8,607 nt of DNA from an uncultured Caulobacter sp. (GCA_937925635.1 CALALX010000110.1:1-8607); one strand, 5' to 3'; shown: positions 1-7,410, counted from the stretch's first letter. Numbers and translations: made by a program. The notes: generated by a model from the sequence alone, not told the origin.

Positions 1-2
1 GC

Positions 3-110
3 CTGTCGACGGAAGAAGTGACCCGCGCCACGGCCGACACCTCGCTGACGACCCGGATTTCCACGGAATCCGTGACGCGCGCGGCGGCGGACGTCTCGCT
101 CGGCAACCGC
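3..110 (+). repeat. Two tandem 54-nt repeats encoding 18-residue adhesin stalk units
   Basis: Positions 3-56 and 57-110 encode consecutive units of the form (L/I)STE(E/S)VTRA(T/A)AD(T/V)SL(T/G)(T/N)R. They agree at 13 of 18 residues, while the DNA differs at many third positions. That suggests an old protein-level repeat rather than a recent DNA duplication. The pattern suits a coiled-coil stalk of a trimeric autotransporter. Further copies probably lie to the left of the window. Confidence 0.8.
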
Positions 111-404
111 ATCTCCTCGCTGTCCACCTCCGTTGACGCCCGCTTCGCGCAGGTCAACGAAGACATCGCGCTCGCCTACCAAGGTATCGCGATGGGCTTT
201 GCGATGAACGCGGTGGCTCCGAACGTCGGTCCGGGTGAAATCGGCATCGCCGGCGGCGTCGGCACCTTCGAGGGTGAAACCGCCTTCAGCCTGAAGATCC
301 AAGGTGTCAGCGCTGACGGCAGCATCACCTGGGGTGCTTCGGTCGGCGCGTCGAACGACACCAGCGGTGCTGGCGTCGGCATCGGCTTCAAGTTCCCGAA
401 GTAA
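3..404 (+). CDS. Trimeric autotransporter adhesin (YadA-like), C-terminal fragment
   Basis: This is the 3' end of a surface adhesin gene whose start lies left of the window; the reading frame is open from position 3. Family role: trimeric autotransporters (type Vc secretion) form a 12-stranded outer-membrane barrel from three chains and display a coiled-coil stalk and head that bind surfaces or host molecules. Visible parts: two 18-residue stalk repeats, then a short coiled-coil neck (SSLSTSVDARFAQVNED), then about 75 residues of YadA anchor. The anchor starts with a helix (ALAYQGIAMGFAMNAVAP) and continues into alternating Gly-rich beta-strands (GGVGTFEGETAFSLKIQG, ITWGASVGAS, GAGVGIGFKF). 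The protein ends F-P-K, so the usual C-terminal aromatic outer-membrane signal is followed by two extra residues. A GTG at 18 is in frame but is an internal Val codon, not the start. Membership in the family is clear; the ligand is unknown. Confidence 0.9.
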   Translation: MSTEEVTRATADTSLTTRISTESVTRAAADVSLGNRISSLSTSVDARFAQVNEDIALAYQGIAMGFAMNAVAPNVGPGEIGIAGGVGTFEGETAFSLKIQGVSADGSITWGASVGASNDTSGAGVGIGFKFPK

Positions 405-425
405 GCACGACGACTGACTAGGGAG

Positions 426-461
426 TTGGGCCACACCCCCGGGTGTGGCCCAATTTCTTTT
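426..461 (+). terminator. Intrinsic terminator of the adhesin gene
   Basis: A near-perfect hairpin lies 21 nt past the adhesin stop codon. The left arm is TTGGGCCACACCC (426-438) and the right arm GGGTGTGGCCCAA (441-453), separated by CC. It is followed by TTTCTTTT (454-461). The 13-bp GC-rich stem plus U-rich tail is a textbook rho-independent terminator. It separates adhesin transcription from the DUF2827 genes, so those genes should need their own promoter. Confidence 0.92.
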
Positions 462-483
462 AGGGACAGGATCGCGCCGCCAG

Positions 484-502
484 ATTTCGCGTGTGGCGAA
501 AT
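484..502. promoter_or_regulatory. Inverted repeat upstream of the first DUF2827 gene, possible operator
   Basis: ATTTCGC (484-490) and GCGAAAT (496-502) form a perfect 7-bp inverted repeat with a 5-nt centre (GTGTG). It lies between the adhesin terminator and the start at 623, the only place where a promoter for the downstream cluster could sit inside the gap. The shape fits a dimeric regulator site or a small hairpin. No convincing -35/-10 pair was found around it, so the role is inferred only from position and symmetry. Confidence 0.3.
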
Positions 503-610
503 GGTCCTCGCCCGAACCTCGATTTTCCCTCAACTATCCAGTTGGCCGCCGAGCCGGCGCCAGGGCGTCGCGGTCGCGCGGTCTCGTCCTTATCTTCGCC
601 AGGAGAGGTC

Positions 611-614
611 GGAG
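611..614 (+). promoter_or_regulatory. Ribosome binding site (GGAG) fixing the GTG start at 623
   Basis: GGAG ends 8 nt before GTG 623, an ideal Shine-Dalgarno distance. An AGGAG at 601-605 is 17 nt away, which is too far. The in-frame GTG at 491 has no such site, and the 44 residues it would add look nothing like the family N-terminus. Confidence 0.7.
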
Positions 615-622
615 CTCTATCT

Positions 623-1738
623 GTGAAACGCTTCAAGGTCGGAATCACCGCGGCGTACACCGGCGACAATCTGGCCGACGCGCTCTGGTCCAACGGCATC
701 GGTCAGAACATCGGCTACATGCTGATGCTTCTGCAACGGCTTCCCATTGTCGAATCGGTCTGTGTCGTCAGTTGCCCCGGACCGCAAGTGCATCCCCTGG
801 CGCGCGCGTTCGGCGTGCCGTCCATGCCGCTGATGGAGGCGATCGACAGCCTTGACCTGATCATCGAGCTGGGCGCTCGCGCCATCAATCCGGAGATGCT
901 TGACCGGATGCACGCCCATGGCGCCCGTCTGGTCAGCTATGTCGCCGGCAACGTCATGGTGATGAACTTCGAGCAGCTGGCCTGCGACGTGGCGCACGGC
1001 GACAACGTGTTCCGGCGCGATTTCGACGCCTGCTGGGTGACGCCCCAGCACTGGCATACCTGCAGGGCGTATCTGGAGACCACGCGATCGAGCGTCACGC
1101 GCATCGCGCCCCACATCTGGGACGCGCATTGCATCCGGTCCTTCTCATTCGGCGCCCAGAAGAACCCCTACTACCGCAAGCCCGCCGACAACAAATGGCG
1201 TCTGGGGTGCTTCGATCCTAGCGTGAACGTCGTCAAGACGTTCCATATGCCCGTGCTGGTCGCCGATCGCGCCTTCCGTCAGGACCCCTCGCTCATCGCC
1301 GGCATGATGATGTTCAGCGCCGAAAAGGTGAAGGGCGACGAGCACGTCCAACAGTTCATCAACGCGATGGACCTCGGGCGGAAGGGCATGATCACCGCCG
1401 AGGGCCGGCACGCCATCATCAATGTGATGGGCGCGCACATCCAGGCTGTTGTTACGCACCAGTGGCAGAACAACCTCAACTACCTGTACTGGGACGTGCT
1501 GTATCTCGGCTGGCCGCTGATCCACAATTCGATCGAGTTCGAGGACGTCGGCTACTACTATCCGGAATTCGACGCGGGCGCCGGCGGCGAGGTGCTGGTT
1601 CACGCCCTGCGTACGCACGATGAGACGTTCGCCGAAAGCCGGAAGAAGGTCTTCGATCTGCTCTGGCGGTTTAGCGTGGACAATCCGGCCGTCCAGTCGA
1701 TCTATAGGGATCTGATCGAAGAAGTCATGAGCACCTAG
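623..1738 (+). CDS. DUF2827 family protein, putative GT-B-like glycosyltransferase (copy A)
   Basis: A 371-residue protein of the DUF2827 family, recognised from recurring motifs. The N-terminal strand KVGIT is followed by LWSNGIGQN (21-29) and CWVTPQHWHTCR (137-148). A second Rossmann-like half starts at KWRLGCFDPSVNVVKT (191-206). The family signature follows: VVTHQWQNNLNYLYWD (276-291), GWPLIHNS (296-303) and GYYYPEFDAGAGG (310-322). No signal peptide or membrane span is evident, so it is probably cytoplasmic. The two-lobed layout with the H-W-x-N and PL(I)HNS motifs in the C-terminal half resembles GT-B glycosyltransferases, but no reaction is established as far as I know. The start is GTG 623, chosen by ribosome binding site and family N-terminus. 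It lies 161 nt past the adhesin terminator and 14 nt before the next gene. Residue 287 is Gln-Asn context (HQWQN), where copy B has HHWEN. Family call is firm; enzymatic role is inferred. Confidence 0.87.
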   Translation: MKRFKVGITAAYTGDNLADALWSNGIGQNIGYMLMLLQRLPIVESVCVVSCPGPQVHPLARAFGVPSMPLMEAIDSLDLIIELGARAINPEMLDRMHAHGARLVSYVAGNVMVMNFEQLACDVAHGDNVFRRDFDACWVTPQHWHTCRAYLETTRSSVTRIAPHIWDAHCIRSFSFGAQKNPYYRKPADNKWRLGCFDPSVNVVKTFHMPVLVADRAFRQDPSLIAGMMMFSAEKVKGDEHVQQFINAMDLGRKGMITAEGRHAIINVMGAHIQAVVTHQWQNNLNYLYWDVLYLGWPLIHNSIEFEDVGYYYPEFDAGAGGEVLVHALRTHDETFAESRKKVFDLLWRFSVDNPAVQSIYRDLIEEVMST

Positions 1739-1741
1739 GAG
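1737..1741 (+). promoter_or_regulatory. Ribosome binding site (AGGAG) overlapping the upstream stop codon
   Basis: AGGAG overlaps the last two bases of the TAG stop of the first DUF2827 gene and sits 11 nt before ATG 1753. It is only 2 nt before the in-frame TTG at 1744, too close for initiation there. It therefore supports ATG 1753 and suggests translational coupling of the two genes. Confidence 0.6.
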
Positions 1742-1752
1742 CGTTGACCCGG

Positions 1753-2334
1753 ATGCCGCGCCGCCGATCGACTCCCCGTACAAGCCCTTACCGGATCCGC
1801 CGTGTGGCCGGCGCAGCGGTCGCCTGCGCCACGATCGCGGCGATGACCGGTTCGTCGGTTTCCCAGGCCCAGACCACGACCAACCTGTCCCCGAAGGCAG
1901 GCGCCGTCGGCCCGGCTCTGGAAAGCGCGATCAGGGCGCGCCTCGCGCAGATTGGCGCCACGACCTGCACCGAGACGGCAGTCTATGTCGCTATGTACCT
2001 GGCCAACAAGCAGAGCGCGGCCTTCACGATCAACGCCGTCGGCGGCAGCGCCGCGCGCCGTCCCATCTATATGACCATGGAAAGCACCGATCCGGGGTTC
2101 TCCACCCGGATCAGCAATCTCTTCATCGGCCCCAACTGCGATGGCGTCTACAGCCAGTCCATCCGCTGGACGGAAAGCTGCCGCGTCGTGAAAGCGAAGT
2201 ATTTCGCGAAGTTCGCCAACGAGGAGATGCTCCTGAGAGAGACCTCCATGAGCCGCGACGGCGACCGTCAGTTGACCCTGACGCCCATCGATTCGGGTTG
2301 CCTCTCAACGAAAACAGAACCGTTCCTGCGCTGA
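1753..2334 (+). CDS. Exported protein of unknown function with four conserved-looking cysteines
   Basis: I do not recognise this 193-residue protein. The N-terminus is a long signal peptide: an Arg-rich stretch (MPRRRSTPRTSPYRIRR), a hydrophobic core (VAGAAVACATIAAMTG) and a likely cleavage site after SQA (37-39). That gives a mature periplasmic or secreted protein of about 154 residues. The mature part has four cysteines (72, 129, 143, 183), enough for two disulfides, and looks mixed alpha/beta: a helix near 53-90, then probable beta-strands. There is no lipobox and no membrane span after the signal peptide. It sits between two DUF2827 genes with gaps of 14 and 4 nt, so it is almost certainly co-expressed with them. 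It may be a substrate, an acceptor or an accessory factor of the same system, but nothing in the sequence says which. Confidence 0.72.
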   Translation: MPRRRSTPRTSPYRIRRVAGAAVACATIAAMTGSSVSQAQTTTNLSPKAGAVGPALESAIRARLAQIGATTCTETAVYVAMYLANKQSAAFTINAVGGSAARRPIYMTMESTDPGFSTRISNLFIGPNCDGVYSQSIRWTESCRVVKAKYFAKFANEEMLLRETSMSRDGDRQLTLTPIDSGCLSTKTEPFLR

Positions 2335-2338
2335 TAAG

Positions 2339-3538
2339 ATGACCACGACAAAAAAGACCGCTCGGCGCCAAGTCGCGTACAACGTCGGCCTGACGATAGC
2401 CCTGGCCGAGGACGGAACCTTGCCGGTGTTCAACAACGGCATCCGGCAGAATGTCCTCTTCCTCTATCATCTGTTCCGCGCGGCCTCGAAGTGCGCGCGT
2501 GTCTTCCTTCTGAATCAGAGCAACGTCGATCCGGCGCCGCTGCCGCCGGAACTCGGCATCGATCCCGCGGACATCGTCCGCACCGACGCCGTCGCCGACC
2601 AGCTGGACTACGTCATCGCCATCGGGTCGGCGATGCCGCTGGGCACGCTGCACGCGCTGAGGGGGCGTGGGGTCAAGCTCATTTTCTACAAGGGGGGCAA
2701 CGGGGCCATCATTTCGATGGAGGGCGTGGTGGCCTTCCCGAAGTCGAGCCGGGCGGAGCTGCACTACGACGCCGGCCTTTTCGACGAGGTCTGGCTGACG
2801 CCCCAGCACATGCACACGGCGCGCAGCTGGTATGAGACCATCTACCGCTGCCCGGTGATCGAGGTGCCGCAGATCTGGTCGCCCAAACTCCTGGAGCTGG
2901 CGTCCAAGAAGGGCGACCTCGACTTCGGCTACAAGCCCGGGCGGGAAAAGTGGCGCATCGGCGTGCTGGATCCCAACATCACGGTGATGAAGACGAGCCA
3001 CCTCCCCATGCTGGTCGTCAACAAGGCCTACCAGAAAGACCCGGCGCGCTTCGAGGCGGCCTACGTCACCAACTCGGTGCAGTTCAAGACCCATCACCAC
3101 TTCGAGACATTCGCGAAGAAGCTGAAGGTCGTCCAGGACGGCATCATGACGTTCGAGCAGCGCTTCGTCGCCTATGAGTTCATGGCCAAGTTCTGCGACG
3201 CCGTTGTGACCCATCACTGGGAGAATGGTCTCAACTACCTCTACTATGAGATCCTCAGCGGCGGGTATCCGCTGATCCACAACTCGGAGTTCCTGAAGGA
3301 TTACGGCTACTACTACGCTGATTTCGATCCAGACGATGGCGGCCGCGCTCTGCTGGAGGCGATGTCTCATCATGACGAGCGGCTCGGCGCCTACAGAAAG
3401 GCCGTCGCGCAGCTCGTGAAGCGGCTAGACCCGACGTCGAAAGAGAACATCGCCCTGCATGAAAAGCTGATGTTCGCCTCGCCGCCTCAATTTTCAGCGA
3501 ATGCTGGGGTTGACCTTCTTGGCGAGCGGAGCATTTGA
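2339..3538 (+). CDS. DUF2827 family protein, putative GT-B-like glycosyltransferase (copy B)
   Basis: A 399-residue paralogue of the protein encoded at 623-1738. Shared landmarks in the same order are FNNGIRQNVLFLYHLF (31-46), VWLTPQHMHTAR (151-162), KWRIGVLDPNITVMKTSHLP (204-223), VVTHHWENGLNYLYYE (289-304), GYPLIHNSEF (309-318) and GYYYADFD (323-330). Compared with copy A it has about 10 more N-terminal residues (MTTTKKTARRQ) and a polar tail after residue 378 that copy A lacks. No signal peptide is visible. It starts 4 nt after the stop of the preceding exported-protein gene and has only a weak ribosome site (GATAAG), so it probably depends on translational coupling. A G6 run lies at 2692-2697. 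The pair looks like an old duplication, since only motif blocks are conserved. Glycosyltransferase activity is an inference from the two-lobed fold pattern. Confidence 0.9.
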   Translation: MTTTKKTARRQVAYNVGLTIALAEDGTLPVFNNGIRQNVLFLYHLFRAASKCARVFLLNQSNVDPAPLPPELGIDPADIVRTDAVADQLDYVIAIGSAMPLGTLHALRGRGVKLIFYKGGNGAIISMEGVVAFPKSSRAELHYDAGLFDEVWLTPQHMHTARSWYETIYRCPVIEVPQIWSPKLLELASKKGDLDFGYKPGREKWRIGVLDPNITVMKTSHLPMLVVNKAYQKDPARFEAAYVTNSVQFKTHHHFETFAKKLKVVQDGIMTFEQRFVAYEFMAKFCDAVVTHHWENGLNYLYYEILSGGYPLIHNSEFLKDYGYYYADFDPDDGGRALLEAMSHHDERLGAYRKAVAQLVKRLDPTSKENIALHEKLMFASPPQFSANAGVDLLGERSI

Positions 3539-3553
3539 TCGCACGCCTTAATG

Positions 3554-3572
3554 GCCCGTTTCGGGCATGGAG
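3554..3572 (+). promoter_or_regulatory. Small hairpin followed by the ribosome binding site that fixes the start at 3579
   Basis: GCCCG (3554-3558), TTT, CGGGC (3562-3566) forms a compact 5-bp hairpin. It ends 2 nt before GGAG (3569-3572), which lies 6 nt before ATG 3579. The spacing favours ATG 3579 over the in-frame ATG 3567, which would sit directly against the hairpin. The hairpin lacks a U-tract, so it is not a terminator. It might protect the transcript or tune initiation. Confidence 0.4.
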
Positions 3573-3578
3573 TTTCAA

Positions 3579-3965
3579 ATGCGTCTACTGGGTCTGACTC
3601 TCATCAGCGCGGGTGTTCTGGCCGCCGTGAGCGCCACCGCCGCCATTGCCGCGCCCTCCACGCAGCTTCAGCTGAGCTGTTCCACCTATTCCAAGGTCCG
3701 GTCGCGCAACGAGACCTATGTCATGAACCTCGATCTCGGCAGGAAGTCGGGCGCGGTGGTTCGAGACAGTGAACCGTCCGCCAACGTTCCGGTGATCTCG
3801 AACGACAAGACGATCGCGGTCATCATGAAGGCTGACGGCGGGCAGTACATCTACTATATCGCCCGCGACAGCGCCAAGCTGACAGCCAGCTTCACCAAGG
3901 GCGGCCCGGGCGTCCCCGACCAGGTCTACGGCGCCTGCACCACCCCGTCCGGCGGCGCTCTCTAG
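3579..3965 (+). CDS. Small exported protein of unknown function
   Basis: I do not recognise this 128-residue protein. Residues 1-25 are a classical signal peptide (MRLLGLTLISAGVLAAVSAT, then AAIAA), with cleavage expected near residue 24 or 25. The mature part is about 103 residues. It appears mostly beta-strand, with alternating hydrophobic stretches such as TYVMNLDL, KTIAVIMKA and GQYIYYIA. It has two cysteines near its ends (34 and 120) that could close one disulfide, and a Gly/Pro-rich tail. No lipobox is present. It follows the second DUF2827 gene by 40 nt, mirroring the earlier DUF2827/exported-protein pair, although the two exported proteins show no obvious sequence similarity. It is probably a periplasmic or surface partner of the neighbouring genes, which is an inference from context. 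Confidence 0.7.
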   Translation: MRLLGLTLISAGVLAAVSATAAIAAPSTQLQLSCSTYSKVRSRNETYVMNLDLGRKSGAVVRDSEPSANVPVISNDKTIAVIMKADGGQYIYYIARDSAKLTASFTKGGPGVPDQVYGACTTPSGGAL

Positions 3966-3966
3966 G

Positions 3967-3986
3967 CTCCGAACCGGAGATTTCTT
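3967..3986 (+). terminator. Weak possible terminator after the exported-protein gene
   Basis: CTCCG (3967-3971), loop AAC, CGGAG (3975-3979) forms a 5-bp hairpin just after the stop codon, followed by ATTTCTT. The stem is short and the T-tract broken, so termination would be partial at best. The rest of the gap to 4128 is GC-rich, with another short stem, CCAC/GTGG (4037-4046), followed by ATTTT at 4051-4055. I see no gene in it. Confidence 0.25.
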
Positions 3987-4128
3987 CGTCTCGCGCGACG
4001 CGACCCTCCCATCGACGGGCGGGCCGTAGCGCGGGGCCACTCGTGGGGCGATTTTCCTGGACGGGCGCGTATTCGGCCCAGGCCGCCGACAAGGCGGGTC
4101 CTCCCGTGCCGAAATGGAAAGGCGCTTC

Positions 4129-4878
4129 ATGACCGATCTGTCGGGTGTCAGCCGCGAGCTGATCAAACATGGCATCACGATCGGGCCCGACGTGCTGCTG
4201 ATGACCCACCTGAAATTCGAGGCGGGATCCTCTGTCTACTCGGAGACGGTGCTGAAGCACGTCGAGCTCGGGGCCTATTCCTACATCAACATGGGGGGGG
4301 CCATCGGCAACGCGAAGATCGGTCGCTACTGTTCCATTGGCCCGCACTGTTCGATCGGGCTGGACCGGCATCCGATGGAGTGGGTCAGCACCTCTCCGTT
4401 TCCGTATTCCAACCGCGGCGCCGCCCCGGACTGGCGGGCGTTCAAATCGCGCTTCGAGTTCGAGGGCTTCCCGCAGCCGATCTCCATCGGTCACGACGTC
4501 TGGATCGGCACGCGGGTCGTCGTGGCGAACAGCGGCCCCATATCCATCGGCGCCGGCAGCATCATCGCCTCCGGATCGGTCGTGACGCGCGACGTGCCGC
4601 CCTACGCCATTGTCGCGGGCGCGCCGGCGACCGTGCTTCGCTATCGCTTCGACGAGGCGGTGCGGGCGGCGCTTCTTGAGACCGAGTGGTGGGAGTACGA
4701 CATTCCTCGCTACCTTCGGGACAACCACGAGACCGCGATGCCGTGGGACCAGCCCGAGCGCTTTATTGAATGGTGGCGCAACGGCGGCAAGGAGACGCTC
4801 GCGGGCTACAAGGGCCTCGGCGGGGTAAAGATGGTGGAGCTCAACAGGACCGACGGCGGCTTCGTCTTGAGCAACTAG
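4129..4878 (+). CDS. CatB/Vat-type O-acetyltransferase (left-handed beta-helix)
   Basis: A 249-residue hexapeptide-repeat acyltransferase that would move an acetyl group from acetyl-CoA to a hydroxyl, probably on a sugar in this setting. Imperfect hexapeptide turns run from about residue 45 (VELGAYSYINMGG, IGNAKIGRYCSIG) to 80. A loop with the likely catalytic histidine (H81, in RHPMEWVSTSPF) interrupts them. The coil resumes at ISIGHDVWIGTRVVVANSG and ends with the family motif VVTRDVPPYAIVAGAPATVL (151-170). The C-terminal tail is Trp-rich (ETEWWEYD, FIEWWRNGG). The start is ATG 4129, with AAGG (4119-4122) 6 nt upstream, rather than ATG 4114, which lacks a site. A run of eight G (4293-4300) codes part of M55-G56-G57. 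Antibiotic (virginiamycin or chloramphenicol) acetylation is known in the family, but the adjacent sugar genes favour a glycan substrate. Confidence 0.9.
   Translation: MTDLSGVSRELIKHGITIGPDVLLMTHLKFEAGSSVYSETVLKHVELGAYSYINMGGAIGNAKIGRYCSIGPHCSIGLDRHPMEWVSTSPFPYSNRGAAPDWRAFKSRFEFEGFPQPISIGHDVWIGTRVVVANSGPISIGAGSIIASGSVVTRDVPPYAIVAGAPATVLRYRFDEAVRAALLETEWWEYDIPRYLRDNHETAMPWDQPERFIEWWRNGGKETLAGYKGLGGVKMVELNRTDGGFVLSN
4293..4300 (+). repeat. G8 homopolymer inside the acetyltransferase gene
   Basis: Eight consecutive G bases sit at codons 55-57 of the acetyltransferase. Losing one G moves translation into a frame that stops at 4583-4585; gaining one G gives a stop at 4677-4679. Both truncate the protein before its C-terminal part and scramble the catalytic loop. 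Such tracts are slippage-prone and could switch the gene on and off. The intact frame here is the ON state. Eight G can also arise by chance in a GC-rich genome. Confidence 0.6.
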
Positions 4879-4955
4879 TCATCAATTATCTTGTCGACGC
4901 CGCCGTGAGGGGCGCCTTTAGCTCACGCTTACGACTAGTTCGCCCGATGATGGCC

Positions 4956-4984
4956 ATGACGGTGACCAAAGCGTCGCATATACA
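4956..4984 (+). promoter_or_regulatory. Candidate sigma-70-type promoter for the nucleotide-sugar genes
   Basis: ATGACG (4956-4961) resembles a -35 box and TATACA (4979-4984) a -10 box, separated by 17 nt. They sit in the relatively AT-rich gap before the dehydrogenase gene. Transcription would start near 4991 and leave an untranslated leader of about 75 nt. The match is decent but unproven. Confidence 0.35.
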
Positions 4985-5006
4985 TGATCCTATTTCGGAA
5001 ATTGGA

Positions 5007-5029
5007 GCGGCGCGGCAGACTAGCGCCGC
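5007..5029 (+). promoter_or_regulatory. Hairpin in the leader of the dehydrogenase gene
   Basis: GCGGCGC (5007-5013) and GCGCCGC (5023-5029) pair perfectly over 7 bp around a 9-nt loop, about 22 nt before the ribosome site GGAG (5051-5054). No T-run follows, so it is not an intrinsic terminator. A role in mRNA stability or a protein-binding site is possible. Confidence 0.3.
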
Positions 5030-5065
5030 AGAGATATTGATGTCTGGTTTGGAGCGGATCGTTCA

Positions 5066-6343
<1,278 letters not shown>

Positions 6344-6363
6344 ACCGAACGAAGAGAGCTTTC

Positions 6364-7377
6364 ATGAAGGTCATGGTCACCGGGTCCGCCGGCTTCATCG
6401 GCTCGGCCACCACCCTGCGACTGCTCGAGCGCGGCGACAGCGTCATCGGCGTCGACGTGATGAACGACTACTACGACCCGGCGCTCAAGCGCGCCCGGCT
6501 GGCGCGGCACATCGACCATCCCAACTACACCCAGCTGACCATCGACCTGGCCGACCGGGCGGCGATGGAGGCGGCCTTCGCCGAGCACCGGCCGCAACGG
6601 GTGATCAACCTCGCCGCCCAGGCGGGGGTGCGCTACGCGGCCGAGAACCCGCACATCTACGTGCAGAGCAACGTCACCGGCTTCCTGCACATCCTCGAGG
6701 GCTGCCGCCACAACGGTGTGGATCACCTGGTGTTCGCCTCGACCAGCTCGGTCTACGGCGCCAACACCAAGATGCCGTTCTCGGAGCACCAGAGCACCGA
6801 ACATCCGCTGACCCTCTATGCGGCGACCAAGAAGGCCAACGAGCAGATGGCGCACAGCTACGCCAACCTGTTCGACATCCCCTGCACGGGACTGCGCTTC
6901 TTCACCGTCTACGGCCCCTGGGGCCGGCCCGACATGGCGCTGTTCCTGTTCACCAAGGCGATCCTGGCAGGCGAGCCGATCAAGGTGTTCAACCACGGCA
7001 AGCACAAGCGCAGCTTCACCTTCATCGACGACATCGTTGAGGGCGTCATCCGCGCGCTGGACAATCCCCCGGGCAGGAACCCCGACTGGGACGGCATGAA
7101 CCCGGATCCCGCGACCAGCGGTGCGGGTCCCTATCGGCTCTTCAATATCGGCGCTGAGCAGCAGGTCGAGCTCCTGCGCTACATCGAGGTGCTGGAAGAG
7201 TGCCTGGGCCGCAAGGCGGTTATGGAGATGCTGCCGCTCCAGCCCGGCGATGTGCCCGACACCGAGGCCGACGTCAGCGAATTGGCCAGCGTCGTCGGCT
7301 ACAAGCCGGTGGTCACCGTCGAGGAAGGCGTGCGCAAGTTCGTCGACTGGTACCGCGGCTACAACGGGGTGAAGTAG
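6364..7377 (+). CDS. UDP-uronate 4-epimerase-like NAD-dependent epimerase
   Basis: A 337-residue extended short-chain dehydrogenase/reductase. It would flip the C4 hydroxyl of a UDP-uronic acid, such as UDP-GlcA to UDP-GalA or the N-acetyl equivalents, in the cytoplasm. The NAD-binding motif GSAGFIG is at 7-13. NLAAQAGVRYAAENP (82-96) is characteristic of UDP-glucuronate 4-epimerases. The catalytic triad is in STSSVYG (126-132) and YAATKK (Y152, K156). The substrate-binding stretch GLRFFTVYGPWGRPDMALFL (176-195) is also typical of that group. The C-terminal part ends DWYRGYNGVK, as usual. Start ATG 6364 has an AGAGAG site about 6-10 nt upstream. It is co-directional with the dehydrogenase (20-nt gap) and must be in the same transcript. 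It resembles GlcA-type epimerases more than TviC/WbpP, so whether it takes the N-acetylated product is open. Confidence 0.9.
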   Translation: MKVMVTGSAGFIGSATTLRLLERGDSVIGVDVMNDYYDPALKRARLARHIDHPNYTQLTIDLADRAAMEAAFAEHRPQRVINLAAQAGVRYAAENPHIYVQSNVTGFLHILEGCRHNGVDHLVFASTSSVYGANTKMPFSEHQSTEHPLTLYAATKKANEQMAHSYANLFDIPCTGLRFFTVYGPWGRPDMALFLFTKAILAGEPIKVFNHGKHKRSFTFIDDIVEGVIRALDNPPGRNPDWDGMNPDPATSGAGPYRLFNIGAEQQVELLRYIEVLEECLGRKAVMEMLPLQPGDVPDTEADVSELASVVGYKPVVTVEEGVRKFVDWYRGYNGVK

Positions 7378-7410
7378 GCTCGCCTTCTGTAGTCCTTGTT
7401 GAGTTTGTTC

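Noticed and set aside
512..595. Promoter boxes (TATCCA at 535-540, TTATCT at 590-595) upstream of the first DUF2827 gene
   Set aside because: Neither has a credible -35 partner at 16-18 nt, so no promoter is called.
491..622. GTG 491 as start of the first DUF2827 gene (44 extra residues)
   Set aside because: The added stretch is Pro/Arg/Ser-rich and unlike the family N-terminus, has no ribosome site, and overlaps the inverted repeat; GTG 623 has a well-placed GGAG.
2692..2697. G6 run in the second DUF2827 gene as another phase-variation tract
   Set aside because: Six G is common in a GC-rich genome and is too short to be a convincing slippage site.
2123..3373. Long minus-strand open frame (416 codons) opposite the second DUF2827 gene
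   Set aside because: It lies opposite a clear family gene, its product is low-complexity (rich in Val, Arg, Asp, His), and it arises from high GC at third positions of the + strand gene.
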